Of a stretch of 23,916 nucleotides of DNA, positions 1 to 6,506 are shown piece by piece. The stretch is from SIG589 sp964566175 (GTDB lineage: Bacteria > Bacillota > Clostridia > Oscillospirales > Acutalibacteraceae): the NCBI GenBank assembly GCA_964566175.1, contig CAZMHU010000023.1, positions 1 through 23,916 of the forward strand. Direction: 5' to 3'. Each line of letters begins with the position of its first letter. Position 1 is the first letter of the stretch. The notes beneath the pieces are model-generated. The model saw nothing but the letters and a program-made list of their open reading frames with translations, had not been told where the DNA came from and made no database searches. The position numbers were made by a program, and so were the translations under genes.

Positions 1-1
1 T

Positions 2-43
2 CCGAGAAATTATAAGGGCAAAAGCAAGGGCAGGAAAAACTGA
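2..43 (+). CDS. Possible 3' tail of an upstream gene, cut by the window edge
   Basis: Frame 2 reads 13 codons ending YKGKSKGRKN before a TGA at 41-43, about 30 bases ahead of an intrinsic terminator. A short lysine/arginine-rich tail is plausible for an RNA- or ribosome-binding protein, but too little is visible to name a family. Frame 3 is also open from the edge to a TAA at 120-122, but it would read straight through the terminator hairpin, so frame 2 is preferred. No function is claimed. Confidence 0.25.
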   Translation, partial: PRNYKGKSKGRKN

Positions 44-74
44 TAACAAGATATATGGGCGAATTAGAAATTGC

Positions 75-112
75 GGTGTAACCTCACAAAACGGGGTTGC
101 ACCCTTTTTTAT
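75..112 (+). terminator. Rho-independent terminator of the upstream gene
   Basis: The arms GGTGTAACC (75-83) and GGTTGCACC (95-103) pair with one G-U, extend inward by a wobble and a C-G pair, and are followed by a run of six T at 105-110. It closes whatever transcription unit enters from the left. Confidence 0.75.
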
Positions 113-137
113 GCGGATTTAATATTTGAGAGATACT

Positions 138-293
138 ATGAAATCAAACGCGAAGGAACACAGTGTAAAACCAGCAGCGGGATTAGCTATAATAAAAAAT
201 CGCAAAACACGCGTTTTGTATAACTTTCTTTTGATTATCTACATATCAGCCGATTATTTTGTGTCGTTTGCCGCCAAAATCCGCAAAAATTAA
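138..293 (+). CDS. Doubtful small ORF, 51 aa, one possible membrane segment
   Basis: An ATG at 138 opens 51 codons to a TAA at 291-293. The product is basic at the N-terminus and has a hydrophobic stretch around LYNFLLIIYISADYFVSFAA (about residues 27-46), compatible with one membrane helix. Only a weak GAGAG lies upstream of the ATG, and no clear promoter separates it from the terminator at 75-112. The near-palindrome CAAAACACGCGTTTTG (203-218) lies inside it and could instead be a regulatory or RNA structure. It is the only coding candidate in the 1-361 gap; I do not recognise it, and it may be chance. Confidence 0.22.
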   Translation: MKSNAKEHSVKPAAGLAIIKNRKTRVLYNFLLIIYISADYFVSFAAKIRKN

Positions 294-319
294 TTTAACT
301 TTATTTTTTCGAGCCAATG

Positions 320-328
320 TGATATAAT
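320..328 (+). promoter_or_regulatory. Extended -10 promoter for the 362-2202 gene pair
   Basis: TGA-TATAAT (320-328) is a perfect -10 hexamer with a TGn extension, about 34 bases ahead of the first ATG. The -35 region at the right spacing is weak (T-rich, near 300-305). The extended -10 would compensate for that. Confidence 0.55.
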
Positions 329-361
329 TAGCAAAAATAATGTTTTAAGGATGTAAAAAGA

Positions 362-670
362 ATGTTACTGTTTATTGCACTGTTTTTTCCGCCTGTAATT
401 TCCGTGCTGATGTATGACAAACTTCTGAAAAAAGATATCAACTTCAAATCATTTTTGTATTTGTACTGTATAGATAATCTTTCTGTCAATTTTATTTGTG
501 TGTTGATAAAGAAGTTTGTTTTCAAGACGGCAGATGCGCTTTTGACTGCCGAAACCGCAACTCCGTCGGTTATGTTCAATTATCTTTTAACAGCCGTGCC
601 GATTGCCGTTGCTGTCGGTGCTGTTTCGGTTTTGTTCGAACGGAAAGGTGTCAGGGTGACATTGGAATGA
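362..670 (+). CDS. Small integral membrane protein coupled to the LTA-synthase-type gene
   Basis: This 102-aa hydrophobic protein has probable membrane helices at about residues 1-18, 30-50 and 70-92, with short charged connectors and a basic C-terminus (ERKGVRVTLE). I do not recognise a named family. AAGGATG (347-353) is a suitable ribosome site for the ATG at 362. Its stop overlaps the start of the next gene in ATGA (667-670), a translational-coupling arrangement, so the two proteins are probably made together and may act together in the membrane. The downstream enzyme shows only three membrane helices, fewer than the five usual for LtaS-type proteins, so this product could supply part of the membrane module; that is inference. 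Confidence 0.7.
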   Translation: MLLFIALFFPPVISVLMYDKLLKKDINFKSFLYLYCIDNLSVNFICVLIKKFVFKTADALLTAETATPSVMFNYLLTAVPIAVAVGAVSVLFERKGVRVTLE

Positions 671-2202
671 GCGGGCAAAAAGACGTAAAGCGGAATAAAA
701 AAGTATTATACCGCGTTTTGATATCACTTGTTGTTGTAGTGGCGTTTTTCGCATTCTTTTCCGCAAAATGGTGCGAGCAAAAATACGGCAATATCGGATT
801 TGACGCAGTGCTTTTTACTATGTTTTCAAATTTGAGCGGAACATCTGCCGAACTCATTTTAGATTACTTGTTTTTTGTTTTGCCTAGTGCGGTTGTGATG
901 TCGGCTGTTACGCTGTTTTTGTTGTTTTTTCGCTCGAAAAAGCAACTTGTTTTGAATATCGGAAATACTTTTAAGAAAAAGATTTTCCCACTCGGCAACA
1001 AAGTTTCGGCACTTTTGGCGGCACTTTTGTGTGTTGCTTTGACGGTCGGTGCGGCATACAGTGTCGGAATACCAAAATGGGTAGTAAATTCACAGACCGA
1101 CGGCAAATTTTTTGATGAAGAATATGTTTATCCGAGCGATACCGAGATTTCTTTTTCGGGCGAAAAGCGAAACTTGATATATATTTATCTTGAGTCAATG
1201 GAAACAACATTTCTTTCAAAAAGTCTCGGCGGCGCTCTGGATTATAACGTAATACCGGAACTTTATTCGCTTGCAAACGAAAACATAAATTTTTCAGACA
1301 CAAACGATGTCGGCGGTTGTATGCAAATCAGCGGTGCTACGTGGACGATAGGTGCAATGGTTGCTCAAACCGCGGGTGTGCCGCTTAAACTTCCGATTGA
1401 CGGAAATTTGTACGGCGATTATCCGCAGTTTTTACCGGGGATTACTTCAATAACCGATATTCTCCATAACAACGGATATTACCAAATGTTTTTAGTGGGT
1501 TCGGACGCTTCCTTCGGCGGTCGTTCAAACTATTTTTCACAACACGGAGTTGACGAGATTTGCGATTATTATACCGCGATTTCGGACGGCATAATCGAGA
1601 GTGGTTATGAAAACGGTTGGTGGGGAATGGAAGATAAATACGTTTGGGAATATGCAAAAGAAAAGTTAAGTGAGTTATCGCAAAAGGACGAACCTTTTTC
1701 CTTTTTTACACTCACCACAGATACGCATCATATAGGTGGATACACCTGTTCGCTTTGCGATGATGAGTATGAAGAATGTTACGAAAATGCGTATGCTTGC
1801 GCGTCAAAACAGTTGTATGATTTTTTAGGTTGGCTGAAGAAACAGGATTTTTACGAAAACACGACAATAGTTGTTACCGGCGATCATTGCAGTATGGATG
1901 CCGAGTATATGGAACGAAATGTTTCTTCCGATTATGATAGACATATATATAACTGTTATATAAATTCCGCAGTAGAACCCAAGAAGGAAAAAGAGCGTGT
2001 TTTTTCTCAGTTCGATATGTTTCCGACAACGCTTGCGGCTATCGGTGCCGAAATCAGCGGAAACCGATTGGGACTGGGTGTTAATCTCTTTTCTGACGAG
2101 CAGACCCTTGCCGAAAAATACGGATTTGACGAATTATACGATTTGGTTGCGAAGAAATCAAAAATGTACGACAATGTATTTCTATATGCCAAAACATCAT
2201 AA
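667..2202 (+). CDS. LTA synthase / phosphoglycerol transferase family protein (alkaline-phosphatase fold)
   Basis: The protein has 511 aa. Membrane helices lie at about residues 12-32, 62-88 and 112-134, followed by an extracytoplasmic sulfatase-type domain. Key features are a metal-ligand Glu in YLESMETTF (E176), a nucleophile Thr in WTIGAMVAQTAGVPL (T227), TDTHH (H354/H355) and TGDHCSMDAEY (D406, H407). The WTIGAM...GVPL block resembles the OpgB/MdoB phosphoglycerol-transferase type more than classical LtaS. Members transfer glycerol phosphate from phosphatidylglycerol to teichoic acid or glycans outside the membrane; the acceptor here is unknown. The ATG at 667 is chosen over an in-frame ATG at 496 because the latter would bury most of the upstream gene, while 667 overlaps its stop by ATGA. 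A terminator follows at once. Confidence 0.88.
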   Translation: MSGQKDVKRNKKVLYRVLISLVVVVAFFAFFSAKWCEQKYGNIGFDAVLFTMFSNLSGTSAELILDYLFFVLPSAVVMSAVTLFLLFFRSKKQLVLNIGNTFKKKIFPLGNKVSALLAALLCVALTVGAAYSVGIPKWVVNSQTDGKFFDEEYVYPSDTEISFSGEKRNLIYIYLESMETTFLSKSLGGALDYNVIPELYSLANENINFSDTNDVGGCMQISGATWTIGAMVAQTAGVPLKLPIDGNLYGDYPQFLPGITSITDILHNNGYYQMFLVGSDASFGGRSNYFSQHGVDEICDYYTAISDGIIESGYENGWWGMEDKYVWEYAKEKLSELSQKDEPFSFFTLTTDTHHIGGYTCSLCDDEYEECYENAYACASKQLYDFLGWLKKQDFYENTTIVVTGDHCSMDAEYMERNVSSDYDRHIYNCYINSAVEPKKEKERVFSQFDMFPTTLAAIGAEISGNRLGLGVNLFSDEQTLAEKYGFDELYDLVAKKSKMYDNVFLYAKTS

Positions 2203-2249
2203 AAGGCAAAAGACCGAAAAATAATCGGCTTTTTGCCTTTTATTTTTTC
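2201..2249 (+). terminator. Intrinsic terminator of the LTA-synthase-type operon
   Basis: AAAAGGCAAAAGaCCGA and TCGGCTTTTTGCCTTTT form a long stem with one bulge around an A-rich loop, overlapping the stop codon and followed by T-rich sequence (2238-2249). It cleanly separates the gene pair from the amidohydrolase. Confidence 0.85.
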
Positions 2250-2257
2250 AGTTTCCG

Positions 2258-2266
2258 TGGTAAAAT
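2258..2266 (+). promoter_or_regulatory. Extended -10 promoter for the amidohydrolase gene
   Basis: TGG-TAAAAT lies 30 bases ahead of the ATG at 2296 and just beyond the preceding terminator. No good -35 is seen; the 17-base position falls in the T tract of the terminator. Confidence 0.4.
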
Positions 2267-2295
2267 ATATTCACAGACTTTTCGGAGGGATTTTA

Positions 2296-3090
2296 ATGGT
2301 AATCGACTTTCACACTCACGCTTTTCCCGATAAAATCGCCGAGCGGGCAATAACTTCGCTTGTTGCCGCTTGTAACGAAAAATACGCACCCTGTTCCGAT
2401 GGTACGGTTTCGGGACTTGAAAACAATATGAACCGTTTCGGTGTGGATGTTTCGGTTATTCAACCCGTAATAACCAAACAGAGCCAAACAAAATCACTGA
2501 ACGAATGGGCTGCGAGTGTCGCATCAGAAAAAATTGTTCCTTTCGGCGGAATTTTTCCGCATACCGATGATTATAAACGCGATATCGATTTTGTCTGTTC
2601 GTTGGGGCTTTCCGGTATAAAACTTCATCCCGAGTATCAAAACTTTACACTTGATTCTCCCGATATGCTTAAAATATACGATTATGCCTTGAGCAAAGGA
2701 CTTATAATTTTAATCCACGCGGGTTATGACCCTGCTTTTCCGCCGCCCTTTCACAGCAGTCCGAAGCAGTTCGGAAACGTTGCCGATGCAATGCGCGGTG
2801 GCATTATTGTGGCGGCACATTTGGGCGGTCAGTCGCAGTGGGACGATGTTGAAAAATATATTGTCGGAACGGATATTTATATCGATACTTCAATGGGATT
2901 CGAATATTATCCGCAAGAGCAGTTTTTGCGGATTGTAAAGGCGCACGGTGCAGACAAGGTTCTTTTCGGTTCGGATTCGCCTTGGAGCAATGCGGGTGAT
3001 GAAATCGAACGCCTGTGCGCAATGCCGCTCTCAAAAAATGAAAAGGAACTTATATTTTCCGAAAACGCAAAACGTATTTTAAAAATGTAA
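2296..3090 (+). CDS. Amidohydrolase family metal-dependent hydrolase (Amidohydrolase_2 type)
   Basis: This is a 264-aa TIM-barrel protein with the metal-binding landmarks in order: DFHTH (H6, H8), GIKLHPEYQ (K109, H111), LIHAGYDP (H141), AAHLGG (H175) and LFGSDSPW (D227). The GSDSPW end motif is typical of the Amidohydrolase_2 group (decarboxylases and lactone or amide hydrolases), whose substrates vary too much to assign one here. A GGAGG at 2285-2289 places the start at ATG 2296; an earlier in-frame ATG at 2233 lies inside the terminator and is rejected. It is a single-gene unit with its own promoter and terminator, and nothing in the neighbourhood gives a firm substrate. It is probably cytoplasmic, since no signal peptide is seen. 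Confidence 0.88.
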   Translation: MVIDFHTHAFPDKIAERAITSLVAACNEKYAPCSDGTVSGLENNMNRFGVDVSVIQPVITKQSQTKSLNEWAASVASEKIVPFGGIFPHTDDYKRDIDFVCSLGLSGIKLHPEYQNFTLDSPDMLKIYDYALSKGLIILIHAGYDPAFPPPFHSSPKQFGNVADAMRGGIIVAAHLGGQSQWDDVEKYIVGTDIYIDTSMGFEYYPQEQFLRIVKAHGADKVLFGSDSPWSNAGDEIERLCAMPLSKNEKELIFSENAKRILKM

Positions 3091-3095
3091 ACAAA

Positions 3096-3131
3096 AACAC
3101 CCGATGCAGACACATCGGGTGTTAATCTTTT
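3096..3131. terminator. Bidirectional terminator between convergent genes
   Basis: AACACCCGATG (3096-3106) and CATCGGGTGTT (3113-3123) are a perfect 11-bp stem with a 6-base loop. On the minus strand it is followed by a strong T run (TTTTTGTTT), ending the symporter. On the plus strand only AATCTTTT follows, so it is weaker for the amidohydrolase. Confidence 0.88.
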
Positions 3132-3143
3132 AGCCTTGTTTTA

Positions 3144-4691
3144 TTATTTATTGTAACATTCGAAAATGCTGTCAACATCGCAAGGTAGTGTCTTTTTTGT
3201 GAAAAGGCTGACTATTGGGACAATAATCAAACCGCCTACCATAGCGAAAACGCCCGAATAGAGCGAGTTTGTAAAGACAAACCCCAAAATGCCGCCGTTT
3301 ACGGAAAATGCACCTATGCTTATCAGCAGTTGGATGGTTTCAAGTCCGACACCGAAAACGAAACTTGCGGCAACAGCCGCCTTAGTAACGCTTTTCATAT
3401 AGAGTCCGTAGAGGAAGGGGGCGAGGAACGCTCCCGCGAGCGCGCCCCAAGATACGCCCATCATCTGTGCTATAAATACCGAGTCAGCCCAGATTGTGTC
3501 TTTGAGAATTGCGATAACTGCCGAAACGGCGATAAAGAACGCAATAAACACTCGCATAAGTAAAATGCTTTGCTTTTCGCTTATCTTTTTCTTTTTCTCG
3601 ATATAGGGCACAACAACATCAAGCGTGAGCGTCGATGATGAGGTAAGCACAAGCGATGAGAGGGTGGACATTGATGCCGCAAGCACAAGTACGATTATAA
3701 GAGCGATAATTGCCGGTGCGAGGTCGGAAAGAATGGTGGGAACGACCTTGTCATACATAACTTTTCCGCTGTCGGCAATAAAGCCCGCGTCGGTCATTTC
3801 GGCTTTATATAGCCTTCCGAAACCGCCGAGAAAATAGCATCCGCCGGCAACGATTACGGCAAAGACGGTTGATATAATCGTGCCTTTTTTAATAGATGCT
3901 TCGTCTTTTATGGAATAGAATTTTCCAACCATTTGCGGAAGTCCCCACGTGCCGAGCGATGTCAGTATAACGACAAAGAACAAAAATATCGGATTAGGGC
4001 CGAGCGTGGAAATAAATTCATTTCCCGCCGATGAGCCGAGTTTCTTAACGGCGCTGACAAGACCGCCGTGCTTTGAGAGCACCGCCACCACAACGGTTAC
4101 AATTCCCGCAAGCATAATAATGCCCTGAATAAAGTCGTTTATTGCGGTTGCCATATATCCGCCGAAGATAACATATATACCGGTTAGCACCGCCATTGCT
4201 ATGACGATAACACTGTAGGGAACATCAAATACGTTGTTGAAGAGTGAAGAGAGACCGTTATAAAGTGATGCTGTGTAGGGGATTAAGAATACAAAAACGA
4301 TAACCGATGCGGCAATTTTCAGTTTTTTCGATTTATAGCGTTTTTCAAAAAAATCGGGCATAGTTTTAGAACCTAAGTGGCTCGTCATAATGCGTGTGCG
4401 GTTTCCGAGTACATACCAAGCAAGGAGCGAGCCTAAAAATGCGTTTCCGAGACCAATCCAAGTGGACGCGAGTCCGAACTCCCAGCCGAACTGTCCTGCA
4501 TAGCCGACGAATATTACCGCGGAAAAATATGATGTTCCGAAGGCAAATGCGGTGAGCCAAGGGCCGACATTGCGACCGCCGAGCACAAAGCCGTCTATGT
4601 TTGCGGTGTGGCGTCTGCAACGTATACCTACGCCTACCATAAGTCCCACAAAGCATAAAAGCAGGGGGATTGTAATCATAACTGTTGTCAT
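3144..4691 (-). CDS. Sodium:solute symporter (SSS family)
   Basis: This is a 515-aa polytopic membrane protein with about 13 hydrophobic segments, the usual SSS size and fold (PutP/PanF relatives). The N-terminal family signature is clear: GFVLGGRNVGPWLTAFAFG, then GTSYFSAVIFVGYAG. The conserved mid-protein segment near GGYMATAINDFIQGIIM and the AASMSTLSSLVLTSSS region with sodium-site hydroxyl residues are also present. The family couples Na+ entry to uptake of amino acids, sugars or carboxylates, and sequence alone does not give the substrate. The start at 4691 has GGAGG upstream on the minus strand (4701-4705). It is transcribed divergently from the aryl-acid operon across a 162-base gap holding both promoters and a palindrome pair, so import or export of an aryl carboxylate is a reasonable inference. 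Confidence 0.92.
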   Translation of the reverse strand: MTTVMITIPLLLCFVGLMVGVGIRCRRHTANIDGFVLGGRNVGPWLTAFAFGTSYFSAVIFVGYAGQFGWEFGLASTWIGLGNAFLGSLLAWYVLGNRTRIMTSHLGSKTMPDFFEKRYKSKKLKIAASVIVFVFLIPYTASLYNGLSSLFNNVFDVPYSVIVIAMAVLTGIYVIFGGYMATAINDFIQGIIMLAGIVTVVVAVLSKHGGLVSAVKKLGSSAGNEFISTLGPNPIFLFFVVILTSLGTWGLPQMVGKFYSIKDEASIKKGTIISTVFAVIVAGGCYFLGGFGRLYKAEMTDAGFIADSGKVMYDKVVPTILSDLAPAIIALIIVLVLAASMSTLSSLVLTSSSTLTLDVVVPYIEKKKKISEKQSILLMRVFIAFFIAVSAVIAILKDTIWADSVFIAQMMGVSWGALAGAFLAPFLYGLYMKSVTKAAVAASFVFGVGLETIQLLISIGAFSVNGGILGFVFTNSLYSGVFAMVGGLIIVPIVSLFTKKTLPCDVDSIFECYNK

Positions 4692-4723
4692 AAAACATAC
4701 CTCCGACAGATTATTCTAGGTAT

Positions 4724-4752
4724 ACTTTAGCACTTTAAAGTCTTAATGTCAA
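4724..4752 (-). promoter_or_regulatory. Promoter of the symporter gene
   Basis: On the minus strand, TTGACA (4752-4747), 17 bases, then TAAAGT (4729-4724). The -35 is perfect and the -10 matches four of six. Its spacer contains the palindrome ACTTTAAAGT. Confidence 0.65.
4732..4741. promoter_or_regulatory. Candidate operator 1, perfect palindrome ACTTTAAAGT
   Basis: A perfect 10-bp palindrome lies wholly within the -35/-10 spacer of the symporter promoter. A near-identical copy lies in the divergent promoter 63-64 bases away, centre to centre. Repressor binding here would block RNA polymerase. The binding protein is unknown. Confidence 0.45.
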
Positions 4753-4791
4753 TAAAAATTATCAAAAATTCGTATTTTTGCTTTAATAATG

Positions 4792-4820
4792 TTGACTTTT
4801 AAAGTATTAAAAAGTAAAAT
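4792..4820 (+). promoter_or_regulatory. Promoter of the aryl-acid operon
   Basis: TTGACT (4792-4797), a 17-base spacer, then TAAAAT (4815-4820), with the ATG 33 bases further on. Both hexamers match five of six, at ideal spacing. Confidence 0.75.
4795..4805. promoter_or_regulatory. Candidate operator 2, ACTTTTAAAGT
   Basis: This is the same palindrome as at 4732-4741 with one extra central T. It overlaps the end of the -35 and the spacer of the operon promoter. The repeat in the equivalent part of both divergent promoters suggests one regulator controls both units. Confidence 0.45.
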
Positions 4821-4853
4821 AGAAATATTAAATGTTGTAACGAGGAATTTTTT

Positions 4854-6491
4854 ATGACTGTTGTTCATCTGCTTGAAAGAAATGCAAAGGAGTACGCACA
4901 GGACGTTGCCCTTGTCGAAATCAATCCCGACCAGCCCGAAACACGTCGTCTTACTTGGCATGAATATGAACTTGTAGAGCCAACCCCGCGTGTTCCGCAT
5001 TATCGCAGAGAGATTACGTGGGCGGTTTTCAACGAAAAGGCGAACCGCCTTGCCAATATGCTTTTGCAAAACGGTATCGGCAAGGGTAAAAAGGTTGCGA
5101 TACTTCTTATGAATTGCATCGATTGGCTGCCGATTTATTTCGGAATATTGAAAACAGGCGCACTTGCCGTGCCGCTCAATTTTCGTTATTCTTCGGACGA
5201 AATAGATTACTGTTTGGAACTTGCCGAGGCAGATGTACTTATTTTCGGAACGGAGTTTATCGGTCGTGTAGAGGCTGTTGCTGACAAAATCGCAAAACGT
5301 TGCACACTTATATATTTCGGTGCGGGTTGTCCTGCCTTTGCCGACGATTATAACGATTTGATTTCAGAGTGTTCGGGAAGTTTTCCCGCCTGCACTCTGT
5401 CGGAGAGCGACGATGCCGCAATATATTTTTCGTCGGGAACTACAGGCTTCCCGAAAGCGATACTTCACAATCATGAAAGTTTAATTCATTCTTGCCGTGT
5501 TGAGCAGAAACACCATTCTCAAACGCGGGATGATTGTTTTCTCTGCATACCGCCGCTTTATCATACAGGCGCAAAAATGCACTGGTTCGGAAGTTTAATA
5601 TCCGGCTCGCGTGCGGTAATATTAAAAGGTACGCAGGCGAGAAACATATTACAGGCTGTAAACGACGAAAAATGCACAATCGTTTGGCTTTTGGTACCGT
5701 GGGCGCAGGATATTTTGAATGCGCTTGACCGCGGAGATATTAAACTTGATGAGTTTGATTTGTCACAGTGGCGTTTAATGCACATAGGCGCTCAGCCTGT
5801 TCCGCAAAGCCTTATCCACCGCTGGCTTCAGTATTTCCCAAATCAGCAGTACGATACAAACTACGGTCTTTCGGAGTCGATAGGCCCGGGTGCGGTACAC
5901 TTGGGAGTCGAGAATGTCGAAAAGGTTGGTGCTATCGGCGTTGCCGGCTACGGTTGGAAGATTAAAATCGTCGATACCGACGGAAACGAGGTAAAAAAGG
6001 GCGATGTCGGCGAACTTTGCCTTAAAGGTCCCGGCGTTATGACCTGTTATTACCGTGACGAAGCGGCCACCGCCGCATCACTTAAAGACGGTTGGCTCTT
6101 CACAGGCGATATGGCAATGCAAGATAGTGACGGTTTTGTATATCTCGTTGACCGCAAAAAAGATGTTATTATAACGGGCGGAGAAAATCTTTATCCCGTT
6201 CAGATTGAAAACTTCCTTGCGGCACACTCAAAAATAAAGGACGTTGCCGTTATCGGTTTGCCCGACAGCCGTCTCGGAGAGATTGCCGCCGCGATAATTG
6301 AGGTTAAACCGGGAATTACCTGTACTGAAGACGAAATTAACGAATTTTGTCTTGAACTTCCGCGTTATAAACGTCCGCGCAGAATAATTTTTGCCGATGT
6401 TCCGCGAAATCCCACGGGAAAAATAGAAAAGCCCAAACTACGTAAAATTTACGGTGCAGAGGGTCTTGTTGATTCACAGAATAAATCTTAG
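4854..6491 (+). CDS. AMP-forming acyl/aryl-CoA ligase (ANL superfamily)
   Basis: This 545-aa ligase activates a carboxylic acid with ATP and CoA through an acyl-adenylate. Visible motifs are the P-loop YFSSGTTGFPK (191-201), YGLSE (337-341), TGD (417-419), DRKKDVIITGGENLYP (433-448) and NPTGK with the catalytic C-terminal lysine (K523). An extra segment of roughly 25 residues (about 30-55, WHEYELVEPTPRVPHYRREI) sits between the first strand and the normal ITW..NEKANRLAN region, which is unusual for the family. It is first in the operon, with its own promoter and 15 bases before iorA. Together with iorAB and a phenylacetate-CoA ligase this points to aryl acids (phenylacetate, indoleacetate, hydroxyphenylacetate) as likely substrates; a fatty or branched acid cannot be excluded. 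Confidence 0.85.
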   Translation: MTVVHLLERNAKEYAQDVALVEINPDQPETRRLTWHEYELVEPTPRVPHYRREITWAVFNEKANRLANMLLQNGIGKGKKVAILLMNCIDWLPIYFGILKTGALAVPLNFRYSSDEIDYCLELAEADVLIFGTEFIGRVEAVADKIAKRCTLIYFGAGCPAFADDYNDLISECSGSFPACTLSESDDAAIYFSSGTTGFPKAILHNHESLIHSCRVEQKHHSQTRDDCFLCIPPLYHTGAKMHWFGSLISGSRAVILKGTQARNILQAVNDEKCTIVWLLVPWAQDILNALDRGDIKLDEFDLSQWRLMHIGAQPVPQSLIHRWLQYFPNQQYDTNYGLSESIGPGAVHLGVENVEKVGAIGVAGYGWKIKIVDTDGNEVKKGDVGELCLKGPGVMTCYYRDEAATAASLKDGWLFTGDMAMQDSDGFVYLVDRKKDVIITGGENLYPVQIENFLAAHSKIKDVAVIGLPDSRLGEIAAAIIEVKPGITCTEDEINEFCLELPRYKRPRRIIFADVPRNPTGKIEKPKLRKIYGAEGLVDSQNKS

Positions 6492-6506
6492 GAGAGGTTT
6501 TATAAT

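Noticed and set aside
3..122. Open frame 3 from the left edge to a TAA at 120-122
   Set aside because: It reads straight through the hairpin and T run of a convincing terminator at 75-112. No recognisable protein motif is present.
496..666. N-terminal extension of the LTA-synthase-type gene from an ATG at 496
   Set aside because: It overlaps most of the upstream membrane-protein gene in another frame and encodes a Cys/Arg-rich segment unlike the family. The ATG at 667 gives a normal membrane start and an ATGA overlap.
4692..4853. T-box or riboswitch in front of the aryl-acid operon
   Set aside because: Only 33 bases separate the -10 from the ATG, too short for a leader RNA. The gap is explained by two promoters and the palindromes.
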